Assembly (NCBI GenBank): GCA_003214235.1
Contig: QCLW01000002.1
Location: 21,790 to 85,789 of the forward strand
Direction: 5' to 3'
Length of the DNA: 64,000 nucleotides
Source of the DNA: Prochlorococcus sp. AG-418-F16
GTDB taxonomy: Bacteria > Cyanobacteriota > Cyanobacteriia > PCC-6307 > Cyanobiaceae
Position numbers and translations under genes: made by a program. This document shows, one piece after another, positions 1 to 6,304 of this stretch. Positions within the stretch are counted from its first letter, which is position 1; each line of letters opens with the position of its first letter. The notes under the pieces were generated by a model, which saw nothing but the letters and a program-made list of their open reading frames with translations, was not told where the DNA came from and did not search any database.

Positions 1-90
1 GAATGGACTGGTTGTGTTGAGTATCCTACTCAAGATTTGATTTGTAACTTAGGTAGCTCGCTAATTTTACTTATAGAAAATCAATTTTAA
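1..90 (+). CDS. 3' end of an unidentified protein (partial)
   Basis: An open frame enters from the left edge and stops at TAA 88-90, giving 29 residues that begin EWTGCVEYPTQDL and end LLIENQF. No start is visible and the family is not recognisable from so short a tail. The other two plus frames stop earlier. It could also be non-coding sequence that is open by chance. Confidence 0.3.
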   Translation, partial: EWTGCVEYPTQDLICNLGSSLILLIENQF

Positions 91-313
91 AGGTTTTTTA
101 CTAGAAGTATTAATAGATGATATATCCCAAAATAAATGTATTTTTCTTAATTAGTTAGACAATAAATAGACAATATTTATACCAAGCTATATAAATTAAG
201 TAATACTAGATATCAAATAAAATATAATCCAATATGTAAATCGTCTATTTAGGGCATTAACCTAGTAAATTACTAGTAATATAAGATTGAAAAAATATAG
301 TGTGAGGCTATTT

Positions 314-913
314 GTGAAATCTATTAAAAAGTTATTTGCTGCAACCGTTGCAGGGTTATCTTTAGTTTGCTCTCCTTTATTTGCAGATGATTACTCTTCA
401 AAAGGATCATATATAACTGGAAGTATTGGAGGTAGTGCAATAGGAGATATTGATGTATCTGGAGTGAATTCAGATATTGAGTTTGAAACAGGTTTAGGAC
501 TTGATTTGGGGTATGGATATGACTTTGGTAAAACTCGTATCGAAGGGACTTGGGTTAGAGGGCAATCTGATAAGACTTCTTGGCTTGGATACACTGTTCA
601 ATCTGATACGACAATTGATTCTATTATGGGTTCAATTTATTACGATTTTCGCGAAGACAAAAAATGGAGTCCGTTTATTGGAGCATCTTTAGGAACAACT
701 AATGTTGACTTTGATGGGGCTTCTGATTCAGGGTTTTCTTATGGGTTTGGTTATGGTGTAAGTTATAGAACATCTGATACCGTAGAAGTTTTCGTTAAAG
801 GTCAAACAACTGTCATCCCAGAACTTACATTCGCTACAGTTAATAACTCAACAGTTACCATAGAAAACGGAAACTATACAAATGGAACAATCGGATTAAG
901 AGTGAGATTCTAA
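314..913 (+). CDS. outer-membrane beta-barrel protein (OmpW/OprF-like fold)
   Basis: This 199-residue protein is predicted to be exported and inserted in the outer membrane. It opens with a Lys-rich n-region and hydrophobic core (MKSIKKLFAATVAGLSLVCS) ending in an A-F-A cleavage site before DDYSS. The rest alternates polar and hydrophobic residues with many Gly/Tyr and ends in Arg-Val-Arg-Phe, and a terminal Phe is typical of beta-barrels. I chose GTG 314 because GAGG sits about six bases upstream; an in-frame TTG at 287 would only lengthen the signal peptide. A terminator-like hairpin follows. The substrate is unknown. Small barrels of this size often have 8 strands, which is inference here. 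Confidence 0.7.
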   Translation: MKSIKKLFAATVAGLSLVCSPLFADDYSSKGSYITGSIGGSAIGDIDVSGVNSDIEFETGLGLDLGYGYDFGKTRIEGTWVRGQSDKTSWLGYTVQSDTTIDSIMGSIYYDFREDKKWSPFIGASLGTTNVDFDGASDSGFSYGFGYGVSYRTSDTVEVFVKGQTTVIPELTFATVNNSTVTIENGNYTNGTIGLRVRF

Positions 914-931
914 TTTTTATAAAAAATTAAT

Positions 932-961
932 AAAAAAGTAGTCTTTAATGGCTACTTTTTT
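932..961 (+). terminator. Rho-independent terminator after the outer-membrane protein gene
   Basis: AAAAAAGTAG (932-941) and CTACTTTTTT (952-961) form a stem around a ten-base loop, with the T-run on the plus side. It lies 19 bases after the stop codon. Confidence 0.55.
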
Positions 962-969
962 GTGCGAAA

Positions 970-1055
970 TTTATTTTAAGAGTTTGAATAGAGTTTGAAT
1001 AAAAAATTAGGATTCCTTGAAATCCCAGTTATAACTAGACGGGCTCACTTTTCAT
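970..1055 (-). repeat. dispersed spacer repeat, copy D
   Basis: On the plus strand two GTTTGAAT octamers (982-989 and 993-1000) lie 11 bases apart, followed by a GATTCCTTGAAATCC block, ACTAGACGGGCTCAC and TTTTCATT. The same ordered blocks recur at 1.8, 2.6 and 5.9 kb. This copy lies just beyond the stop of the minus-strand thioredoxin-like gene and lacks the leader part of the other copies. Confidence 0.6.
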
Positions 1056-1061
1056 TTGTTT

Positions 1062-1451
1062 TTAGTACTTAAATCCAGTTAATTCAGATAACTCCTTTAA
1101 TGTTTGTACTCCAATAATTATTTTTCCATTAATTTCCCAAGATGGAAATCCTTCTATTTTTTTATTAATACATAATTGTGTTTGACTATTTTTACCATCA
1201 CTAGCACACTCAACAACATTAAGTTCTTTATAAGCCTCCTTACCAAAAAGTTCACTTTGATCAAGGCAATTTGGACACCAATATGCTGAATATTTGACTA
1301 CTCCATTATCTTTAAGATACTTTGCAAGTTCGATAGATTCTTTTGTACTCTCTGTAGTAACTATTAGCTCTTTAGGACCTTTTAAATGTTCACCATTAAC
1401 AGCAGTAAGTAAAGCGAGAGCAGCTAGTAGTGGGAGAAGTAAGCGTTTCAT
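1062..1451 (-). CDS. secreted thioredoxin-like protein with CPNC active site
   Basis: This 129-residue protein is probably a thiol-disulfide exchange protein acting outside the cytoplasm. Residues 1-20 form a signal peptide or membrane anchor (MKRLLLPLLAALALLTAVNG). A YWCPNC motif places Cys59 and Cys62 as the redox pair, and GFPSW supplies the expected cis-proline near residue 103. Two further cysteines (82, 94) are present. It resembles the thioredoxin-like domain found attached to cyanobacterial VKOR proteins, but the quinone-reductase part is absent. The ATG at 1451 lies one base after the stop of the upstream gene (TAA-T-ATG), so the two are probably co-translated. A longer in-frame start is rejected because it would overlap that gene and bury the signal peptide. 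Confidence 0.7.
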   Translation of the reverse strand: MKRLLLPLLAALALLTAVNGEHLKGPKELIVTTESTKESIELAKYLKDNGVVKYSAYWCPNCLDQSELFGKEAYKELNVVECASDGKNSQTQLCINKKIEGFPSWEINGKIIIGVQTLKELSELTGFKY

Positions 1452-1452
1452 A

Positions 1453-1716
1453 TTATCCAACAAGCTCAATTGCATATACGGTATCCTTACAATTATTTTT
1501 TTTATCCCATTCCTTTGCAAAAGGCGATTCCATTTCTGCTCCTAATTTTTCTAAGTCAGTACAGTTCATTAATAAATGAGATTTGTGGTCATTGACTTTC
1601 ACAAACTCATAATCAGTCACAAACTCTTTGCACATTTTTTCAAGAAATAATGTAGTTACATCATTTTTAAATTCTTCAAATGTACAGCTAAAAGTAGAAA
1701 TTATAAGAGTGTTCAT
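1453..1716 (-). CDS. conserved hypothetical protein, possibly DUF3764-like
   Basis: This 87-residue protein has no signal peptide. It opens MNTLIISTFSCTFEEF and ends with a beta-like VYAIELV. Size and layout (strand, helix with F-E-E-F, central strands, terminal strand) recall the DUF3764-type gene at 15907-16191, which also sits directly upstream of a secreted-protein gene. Sequence identity is weak, so the relationship is only suggested. It is the first gene of a two-gene unit with the CPNC protein. Repeat copy C lies upstream. Confidence 0.5.
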   Translation of the reverse strand: MNTLIISTFSCTFEEFKNDVTTLFLEKMCKEFVTDYEFVKVNDHKSHLLMNCTDLEKLGAEMESPFAKEWDKKNNCKDTVYAIELVG

Positions 1717-1797
1717 AATAAAGAGGCTAATTAACAGGCATGATAGTGAATATTTCTAATCCAATCAATAATCTATTAATGACTATTGATTTAGTTA

Positions 1798-1970
1798 TTC
1801 GATAACTTTCAATCACTAAAAAGTTCGAATGAGGTTCGAATGGAATTTTTTATAAAAAATAAAACCCTTGCTATGACTAGCTAAATGCATCATGTACTTT
1901 TTTCATTAGCCAGTAGCTAGGTTCCTGTTTTGGTATGGGATCTCGGCGAAAATATAGGTTTGAATAAAGT
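1798..1970 (-). repeat. dispersed spacer repeat, copy C, with paired octamers at both ends
   Basis: GTTCGAAT occurs at 1823-1830 and 1834-1841 (11-base period). The ATTAGCCAGTAGCTAGGTTC block and TGGGATCTCGG follow, then a second phased pair, GTTTGAAT at 1958-1965 and GTTTAGGA from 1969. The block fills the gap between the oxygenase stop and the next minus-strand gene. In minus orientation it ends with a TTTAGTGATTGAAAG element like the leader motif found at other copies. Confidence 0.6.
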
Positions 1971-2603
1971 TTAGGAGTTCGCTAATCGCGAAATATAGGT
2001 TTCAAGATTACCTGCATTTATCCAACCGGTTGCGATAGTTTTAAAATCAGTATTATTGACTCTCCCGCGATGAATATGAGAAATTCCTGCGGGAAAGATA
2101 ATAAGTTTTCCTCTTTCAGCTTCTTCATGATGCTGCTGCCAACGAAATTCAGTTCCCCCAGAAGTGACATTATTACAATAAAGAATCCAAGCTAATACTC
2201 GGTGTACAGGTTCTGTAGATTCATTACTAATAGTCCAATCGCAATGCCATTTCTTAAACCCTTCTCCAGGAGCATAACGTTGTAAATTAAATATTGGGTT
2301 AACAAATAAAGATTGTTCTGGACAACATTCCTTCACTAGTGGCCGATCTTCTAGATATTTTTTTAGTGCAGCATTAACTCCTCTAATTATAACTTCAGAG
2401 ATTGCAAAGGCTTCTGGATCTGAACGATCTATAGAAACAAGACTAATATCAGTGGAAACTTTGTAAGGATCAGAATTCAAAGAGATGCTTTGACCAAAAG
2501 CTATACCATTAGTATGTAAGTCTTTACGGCGATCAAAAAAAGAAATAACACCATCAGCTACCGCCTCGAATCCTGAATTTTTATATTTCCCAATTAGTTC
2601 CAT
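1971..2603 (-). CDS. 2-oxoglutarate/Fe(II)-dependent oxygenase (prolyl-4-hydroxylase-like)
   Basis: A 210-residue cytosolic protein with the double-stranded beta-helix signature of 2OG-Fe(II) oxygenases. Candidate iron ligands are His120 and Asp122 (WHCDW) and the distal His178 in SHIHRG, with Lys188 ten residues later in the place of the usual 2-oxoglutarate-binding basic residue. Small proteins of this kind in picocyanobacteria and their phages hydroxylate peptides or unknown substrates; the substrate cannot be read here. The gene stands alone between spacer repeats C and A, like a cassette. Its start is preceded by the conserved leader with a small hairpin and T-run. Confidence 0.75.
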   Translation of the reverse strand: MELIGKYKNSGFEAVADGVISFFDRRKDLHTNGIAFGQSISLNSDPYKVSTDISLVSIDRSDPEAFAISEVIIRGVNAALKKYLEDRPLVKECCPEQSLFVNPIFNLQRYAPGEGFKKWHCDWTISNESTEPVHRVLAWILYCNNVTSGGTEFRWQQHHEEAERGKLIIFPAGISHIHRGRVNNTDFKTIATGWINAGNLETYISRLANS

Positions 2604-2648
2604 AAAAAAAGAGGGTTTTGCCTCTCCATGTTAAATCTACTGTCAATC
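2604..2648 (-). promoter_or_regulatory. conserved leader/promoter-like motif (copy A)
   Basis: Read on the minus strand: GATTGACAGTAGATTTA (2632-2648), an AT-rich ACAT step, then a short hairpin (GAGG, AAAA loop, CCCTC) and seven T just before the ATG of the oxygenase. The same order occurs before the genes starting at 5855, 6249, 16191 and 22113. Its role as promoter or leader is inferred. Confidence 0.45.
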
Positions 2649-2775
2649 GCTAAAAGTGTGAATAAAGTGTGAATAGAAAATTGCGAATCCTTGAGATCCA
2701 AGTAATAGCTAGACGGCTGTACTTTTCATTAGCTAGTAGTTAGGTTCATTCATATCAAGGGATCTTAGCGAATTT
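2649..2775 (-). repeat. dispersed spacer repeat, copy A
   Basis: Plus-strand order: GTGTGAAT (2656-2663) and GTGTGAAT (2667-2674) 11 bases apart, GCGAATCCTTGAGATCC, AATAGCTAGACGGC, ACTTTTCATTAGCTAGTAG, TTAGGTTCATTCATATC and AAGGGATCTTAGCG. This is the most complete copy and aligns block by block with B and C. The remaining spacer up to 2919 shows nothing else recognisable. Confidence 0.65.
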
Positions 2776-2919
2776 TAAAGCTTGGAACAGATGTTGTTCA
2801 AACTTTTTTGGGTATAAATTTATTATCCATGAAAGTTCCTATTTAGGAAAGTGATGGGTGGTATGGGGTTATCTCCTTTCCGCGTGAATATGTAAACCCC
2901 AAGATAGATTTTTTAATTT

Positions 2920-3138
2920 CTAACAACAAGAACAATCTTTATCAGACTTAGATTCTGGATGAATGGAAGTTAGTGCATCTGCGATATCTCTCAACATATC
3001 AGCAACATATTCTGGAGGACATCCAAATCTATTGACGTACGAAACACTTTGTTTTGCCATTTCTGTATAAGCAGGCAAGATTAAGTTGTCTAGCTGGTCT
3101 TTGTTTGGCTGCCATTTTAATTGGCAATTATCTGACAT
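2920..3138 (-). CDS. small hypothetical protein with Cys-rich tail
   Basis: This 72-residue protein starts at the second in-frame ATG (MSDNCQLKW) and ends in DCSCC. A helical segment reads PPEYVADMLRDIADAL and closely resembles PPQKMAEVLREYADRL in the 41-residue product at 18972-19097, so the two belong to one small family. The clustered cysteines could bind metal. The family is not recognised. Confidence 0.5.
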   Translation of the reverse strand: MSDNCQLKWQPNKDQLDNLILPAYTEMAKQSVSYVNRFGCPPEYVADMLRDIADALTSIHPESKSDKDCSCC

Positions 3139-3330
3139 TTGCAAGCAATAAGTATTTTTAATTTAATGGCTTCTAAATAAATAACAATAAGTCTGTTAGG
3201 TAAACAAAAACGAACTAGTTTTTCCTTTTCTTGATTTGACTGATAATCAAGATTAAAGATGTAAATAAATTAGCTTTAAAATATTTCCAAAGATATTTAA
3301 TACTAAACTTCATTGATTAATGAATTAATT

Positions 3331-3543
3331 ATGAAACACTTTATTTCTTTTATTCCTTTTCTTTGTATGTCAATTCTTCCATTAAGTTGTTCTAATAAAC
3401 CTATTGAAAAAGAAATGAAAATGCCAATGCTATTTGATACAAAGGAACAGGCTGAAAAAGAAGCTTATAAGTTTGGGTGTGAGGGAGCCCATCAAATGGG
3501 AGATAAATGGATGCCGTGCAGTATGCATAAACATAACCATTAG
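3331..3543 (+). CDS. DUF3721-type small lipoprotein
   Basis: This 70-residue protein begins with a signal peptide and a lipobox ending at Cys20 (LPLSC), so it is probably lipid-anchored. The body carries GAHQMGDKWMPC, matching the two motifs that define DUF3721 (GAHKMG and MPC), followed by a His-rich end (MHKHNH) that suggests metal binding. ATG 3331 is preferred over TTG 3313 because it gives a compact signal peptide. It is the only plus-strand gene in a minus-strand region. Confidence 0.65.
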   Translation: MKHFISFIPFLCMSILPLSCSNKPIEKEMKMPMLFDTKEQAEKEAYKFGCEGAHQMGDKWMPCSMHKHNH

Positions 3544-3638
3544 AAAGGAGCAAATTTCCTCTTATTTTTGAAAACTTTCAATAACAACGTCCTATACAAA
3601 CAATTTACCCGAAGCTCAAGCTGCTTATGGATAAAAGG

Positions 3639-3660
3639 TTTTCTAATCTGCATTAGAAAA
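3639..3660. other. perfect 9-bp hairpin
   Basis: TTTTCTAAT (3639-3647), loop CTGC, ATTAGAAAA (3652-3660). It directly abuts the GTATCCC hairpin; in minus orientation it follows that hairpin. Confidence 0.5.
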
Positions 3661-3690
3661 GTGCTTGCCAGTATCCCTATCGGCAAACAC
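3661..3690 (-). terminator. GTATCCC-loop hairpin, probable terminator of the micro-operon
   Basis: The stem arms are GTGCTTGCC (3661-3669) and GGCAAACAC (3682-3690) with one mismatch. The loop contains AGTATCCCTATC. On the minus strand the stem is followed by TTTTCT and lies 24 bases beyond the stop of the last micro-operon gene. Two related hairpins occur at 27545 and 29281. Confidence 0.5.
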
Positions 3691-3713
3691 TCATGACGAT
3701 TTTTTGTAAAAAA

Positions 3714-3893
3714 TTATGCTGGTAATCTACAATCCACTTCTATTATTCCTTCGTCCATAAGGCGACCAATTTTCAAAACTAGTGCCATATCTAATCTTGA
3801 GAAATCTGACTGGTGATTTGTAATCCAATCCAACTCAGATAAAGTTATTACTCCAGAAGTATTAACTTTGAGGAATAGTAATCCTAGGTTCAT
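3714..3893 (-). CDS. 59-residue soluble hypothetical protein
   Basis: The protein begins MNLGLLFLKVNTSGVITLSE and ends with DEGIIEVDCRLPA. Its pattern (strand, acidic-amphipathic helix, strand) looks like a small folded domain rather than a membrane peptide. It is the last gene of the minus-strand micro-operon, seven bases after the preceding stop. The family is not recognised. Confidence 0.55.
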   Translation of the reverse strand: MNLGLLFLKVNTSGVITLSELDWITNHQSDFSRLDMALVLKIGRLMDEGIIEVDCRLPA

Positions 3894-3900
3894 TTTGATG

Positions 3901-3990
3901 TTAATTAGTTACTTTTTTCCCTTTAGCTATCATTACCACTGGCACTAATAGATATGTAAAGAAGGAGATTAAGAAAAGGTCTACATTCAT
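3901..3990 (-). CDS. 29-residue one-helix membrane peptide
   Basis: The peptide is one hydrophobic stretch (LFLISFFTYLLVPVVMI) with a basic tail AKGKKVTN, a topology usual for tiny photosynthetic-membrane subunits. Its ATG begins one base after the stop of the 42-residue Hli gene, which supports translation as part of the operon. Function is unknown. Confidence 0.4.
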   Translation of the reverse strand: MNVDLFLISFFTYLLVPVVMIAKGKKVTN

Positions 3991-3991
3991 T

Positions 3992-4120
3992 TTAAAAAAA
4001 ACCTGGGATGATCCAGCCAAAAAGACTGTAGTTTACTACTAATGCGAAGAAGCCCATCATTGCCATTCTTCCATTGGTTCTCTCGGCATTTTGCCAATAA
4101 GTTGGTTTTGAGTTTTCCAT
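3992..4120 (-). CDS. hli: high-light-inducible protein (Hli), 42 residues
   Basis: This one-helix chlorophyll-binding-type protein carries the Hli core: residues 12-24 read AERTNGRMAMMGF, including the E-x-x-N-G-R signature with the conserved Glu and Asn ligands. The C-terminus WIIPGFF is typical of the family. Hli proteins bind chlorophyll and carotenoid in thylakoids and protect photosystem assembly under excess light. It lies inside the micro-operon, with a 29-residue peptide one base downstream. Confidence 0.85.
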   Translation of the reverse strand: MENSKPTYWQNAERTNGRMAMMGFFALVVNYSLFGWIIPGFF

Positions 4121-4155
4121 TTTTTAACTATTCGTTAATAAGAGTGATTAAATTT

Positions 4156-4242
4156 TTATAGTGCGTAAGCAATCCTTGGTGTTATCCCAGTAGTTATTAT
4201 TGCAATGCCAAATAGTGATATGGCAATTAGATATATTTTCAT
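4156..4242 (-). CDS. 28-residue one-helix membrane peptide
   Basis: MKIYLIAISLFGIAIITTGI is followed by TPRIAYAL, so almost the whole product is one membrane helix. AGGA lies about six bases before the ATG. The position, seven bases after one gene and 35 before the next Hli gene, fits an operon member. The family is unknown. Confidence 0.4.
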   Translation of the reverse strand: MKIYLIAISLFGIAIITTGITPRIAYAL

Positions 4243-4249
4243 AAGAGTC

Positions 4250-4351
4250 CTACTTTCCTGCTGTAAAACCCACAGTAAGAAAGAAACCAAACTCTAAAAG
4301 GTCTTTAGCATTTGAAGGGACTGAGTTGAATAAAGATGAGATGAAAATCAT
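4250..4351 (-). CDS. 33-residue hypothetical membrane-associated peptide
   Basis: MIFISSLFNSVPSNAKDLLE leads into a hydrophobic FGFFLTVGFTAGK end. The start lies 15 bases after the stop of the acidic-tail protein gene. Only size, strand and packing support it. Confidence 0.4.
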   Translation of the reverse strand: MIFISSLFNSVPSNAKDLLEFGFFLTVGFTAGK

Positions 4352-4366
4352 TTTAATATATATCCT

Positions 4367-4549
4367 CTAAGCCCCTTGGGGAACGTAGTTATATATCGGG
4401 GAGATTAATCCACCACCATCATCATCGTCATCATCGTCATTCCATGGCAAATCACTCAACATTAATGCACTAACAATAAATACTGTTATGACTGGCATAA
4501 AAGGAAAAAGTATTGTGTTAATCCAAGTGTTAATTTCTGCCTCAAGCAT
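4367..4549 (-). CDS. small membrane protein with poly-Asp tail
   Basis: This 60-residue protein has a hydrophobic N-terminal half (about residues 10-32), then seven consecutive Asp, GGG, and LISPIYNYVPQG. The products at 37177-37359 and 38503-38637 share the plan of membrane helix, acidic run, Gly pair and basic/aromatic tail, so this looks like a small paralogous family. The Asp run could bind divalent cations or sit at a membrane surface (inference). Its ATG overlaps the stop of the Hli gene (TAATG), indicating translational coupling. Confidence 0.65.
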   Translation of the reverse strand: MLEAEINTWINTILFPFMPVITVFIVSALMLSDLPWNDDDDDDDGGGLISPIYNYVPQGA

Positions 4550-4689
4550 TACACAAAGCCAGGAATAATTTGACCTGTTGTTAGATAAGCACCAACAAGA
4601 GCAATAAAGCCCATCATTGCAAATCTGCCGTTAAGCTTCTCAGCTATAACCTTTTCTTTCTCAACTGTTTTTGTTTTTGTGTTTGTCAT
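4549..4689 (-). CDS. hli: high-light-inducible protein (Hli), 46 residues
   Basis: The product carries EKLNGRFAMMGFIALVGAY, the Hli chlorophyll-binding helix, and ends TTGQIIPGFV. A charged N-terminus (KTKTVEKEKVI) precedes it. The near-identical copy at 28783-28923 differs mainly in that N-terminus. Both its start and its stop overlap neighbours through TAATG, so it is the middle gene of a coupled trio. The longer upstream reading is rejected because it runs through the preceding gene. Confidence 0.9.
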   Translation of the reverse strand: MTNTKTKTVEKEKVIAEKLNGRFAMMGFIALVGAYLTTGQIIPGFV

Positions 4690-4796
4690 TAGAACCAACC
4701 AGGAATAATCTGACCAGTTGTTACGTATGCGCCAACAGCCGCAACGAAACCGAGCATTGCTGCCCAACCGTTAAATCTTTCTGCTTCAGGGGTCAT
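4689..4796 (-). CDS. hli: high-light-inducible protein (Hli), 35 residues
   Basis: A minimal Hli: MTPEAERFNGWAAMLGFVAA then VGAYVTTGQIIPGWF. The E-x-F-N-G motif is intact. The product is identical in sequence to that of 28923-29030, although the DNA differs at many third positions, so the duplication is not recent or has been under selection. It is the first gene of the micro-operon, and a promoter with TTTACA and TACATT lies upstream. Confidence 0.9.
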   Translation of the reverse strand: MTPEAERFNGWAAMLGFVAAVGAYVTTGQIIPGWF

Positions 4797-4822
4797 TTTT
4801 ATAAAAGTAATTTATATTAACT

Positions 4823-4851
4823 AATGTAACATTAATATTAATGAATGTAAA
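4823..4851 (-). promoter_or_regulatory. promoter of the hli micro-operon
   Basis: On the minus strand TTTACA (4846-4851), 17 bases, TACATT (4823-4828). The -35 and -10 also read as TTTACATT and GTTACATT, which are half-sites of the HLR1 type bound by RpaB. The same arrangement precedes the other hli genes at 27818-27846 and 29054-29082. Confidence 0.6.
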
Positions 4852-5091
4852 GAAATTGGTCTAATTTTCTATTTACTTAAGCTAATCTATACATATCTGT
4901 AGCATATCTGTACTTTGTCAACTAAATTACTGTTGATATTGTTATCAAGCTGCTTCTGTAGCAAATATCCTGCTGTTCTCTCTCCAGTATCTACATCCCT
5001 TAATGAGATGATCAACTTGAGTAATAAGCTTTTGATGATACGGACAAGTAAGGATGGTGATACAAGAACTTGTCTTCCCGTTTGGTACTCA

Positions 5092-5388
5092 TTAATGATT
5101 TACACTCCCGTCCATGATTGTGATATTTGTATCGATTGAGTTGGCCCAGCGTAACTTGCTTATTTCCTGATATTCAGAACTGTTGTAAGCATCAATTGCA
5201 GCTTTCTTTGATGGGAACTCAATAATTACAGATAATTTTCCACCTTTCCCTTCAACAGTTTGACCATCTAGATCCTTTGCAAATACAGACCCACCTACTG
5301 ACTCGATCCAAGGTTGAAATGCTTTAACATATTTAGCAAACGCAGGATTCGTTACTGTGGTAGTGACGAGCCAAAATCCTTTAGACAT
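5092..5388 (-). CDS. DUF1330 family protein
   Basis: This 98-residue protein has the ferredoxin-like alpha/beta layout of the DUF1330/dimeric alpha-beta barrel group. It starts MSKGFWLVTTTVTNP, with GGSVFAKDLDGQTVEG and an IIEFPSKKAAIDAYNSSEYQ segment typical of the family. The biochemical role is unknown. A second full-length copy at 18450-18746 is interrupted by a stop. It ends just beyond a possible short remnant on the same strand. Confidence 0.8.
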   Translation of the reverse strand: MSKGFWLVTTTVTNPAFAKYVKAFQPWIESVGGSVFAKDLDGQTVEGKGGKLSVIIEFPSKKAAIDAYNSSEYQEISKLRWANSIDTNITIMDGSVNH

Positions 5389-5459
5389 TAAGATAAAAAT
5401 AAATTCTTAGGACTTTAACATGAAAGCGCAAACAGCTAGTATTTAAAGCATTACTAGCT

Positions 5460-5855
5460 TCATCTGTTGTCTTTATATAATCCGTAAATACATAAAAGAG
5501 GATTAACTATCAAAACAAACCAAAAAGGAGGAGGAGGTCCACCATCGACAATTGTTCCAGCATTAAAAGAATTGAATAGAGCCACTGCTAAAAAACAAAA
5601 CATTAAAACTAATTCACCAGATAAAACTTTTCTTAAAGAGGCTTTATCTTTTATAGAACTACAAATAATCAATAAACATCCAATTCCTAAATTACTAGCT
5701 GCTACAACATCAGCGGTACCTCTAACAAGAAGCAATGTTTCAGTTGAAGCTTTGCCTGCAATAGTTTCTACAGAAAAAATTAGTAGGAAAATAATTAATA
5801 ATCCCAATAGAATATGAAGTGCCCCATTAGTTTTTAAAATATTTTTTAACTTCAT
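5460..5855 (-). CDS. four-helix membrane protein (DUF4345-like)
   Basis: This 131-residue protein has hydrophobic segments at about residues 12-30, 44-65, 78-96 and 108-126, with a short loop containing DGGPPPP before the last helix. Size and layout recall DUF4345-type membrane proteins, but I see no diagnostic motif. It is preceded by the shared leader motif at 5883-5899 and then spacer repeat B, so it sits as a single-gene unit. Confidence 0.6.
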   Translation of the reverse strand: MKLKNILKTNGALHILLGLLIIFLLIFSVETIAGKASTETLLLVRGTADVVAASNLGIGCLLIICSSIKDKASLRKVLSGELVLMFCFLAVALFNSFNAGTIVDGGPPPPFWFVLIVNPLLCIYGLYKDNR

Positions 5856-5899
5856 ATAAAATCAGCTAGTTGTCCTTTATTTTAGATCGACTGTCAATC
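5856..5899 (-). promoter_or_regulatory. conserved leader/promoter-like motif (copy B)
   Basis: The minus strand reads GATTGACAGTCGATCTA (5883-5899) followed by AAATAAAGGAC and the gene start at 5855. The 17-base core is identical in copies at 6280 and 16221. Confidence 0.5.
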
Positions 5900-6058
5900 G
5901 TTAAAAGTTTGATTAAAGTTTGAGTAAAAAATTACGATTGATTGAGATCCCATTAATAGCTAGACGCGCTCAATTTTCATTAGCCAAAACTTTTCTTCAT
6001 TCATATCAAGGGGGTTGGATGCGGGCTTCTATAGCTGGACGGCAGATCCCTTATTTTT
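5900..6058 (-). repeat. dispersed spacer repeat, copy B
   Basis: Plus-strand order: GTTTGATT (5907-5914) and GTTTGAGT (5918-5925), ACGATTGATTGAGATCC, AATAGCTAGACGCGCTC, TTTTCATTAGCC, CTTCATTCATATCAAGGG. It ends with an additional ATAGCTGGACGGCAGATCCC segment that repeats part of the internal block. It occupies the whole gap between the genes at 5855 and 6067. Confidence 0.6.
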
Positions 6059-6066
6059 TGTAGAAT

Positions 6067-6249
6067 CTATTGTTGCTGTTGCTTCTCTTGTGTCTTCTTA
6101 ATTCTTTCGTATTCAACGTGTAGAACACCTAAACGCCAAGCATCTTTCAATCCTTTTACACCACCCATTAGTAGCTTTGCATCAGCAGGAGAATGTGACT
6201 TCATGTTCAAGAAATCTTTTTGCCAAGATTTGTCATCCCATTTAGTCAT
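6067..6249 (-). CDS. 60-residue hypothetical protein
   Basis: A soluble, charged protein opening MTKWDDKSWQKDF, with a central GGVKGLKDAWRLGVLHVEYERI helix and a Gln-rich tail (EKQQQQ). No signal or membrane segment. It has its own copy of the leader motif (6250-6296) although the cupin gene stops only a few bases further upstream, so it may have been inserted or shuffled with its leader. Confidence 0.5.
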   Translation of the reverse strand: MTKWDDKSWQKDFLNMKSHSPADAKLLMGGVKGLKDAWRLGVLHVEYERIKKTQEKQQQQ

Positions 6250-6296
6250 AAAAAAATAGGGGTCTTATCCTCTCGAGTATAGATCGACTGTCAATC
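6250..6296 (-). promoter_or_regulatory. conserved leader/promoter-like motif (copy H)
   Basis: Minus strand: GATTGACAGTCGATCTA (6280-6296), TACTCGAGAGG, a small hairpin region GGATAAGACCCC and a T-run ending at the ATG. The phased octamers and spacer blocks of the full repeat are missing here. Confidence 0.5.
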
Positions 6297-6304
6297 AGGT
6301 TGAT

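Noticed and set aside
3540..3565. Possible terminator AAAGGAG...CCTC after the DUF3721 gene
   Set aside because: The arms do not pair beyond three or four bases.
4887..5139. Opposed frames here: plus 4915-5139 and a minus-strand stretch reading ERTAGYLLQKQLDNNINS
   Set aside because: The plus frame is Ser/Cys/Leu-rich and looks like a shadow. The minus stretch is more protein-like but has no start codon; it may be a remnant behind the DUF1330 gene, and I could not support it as a gene.
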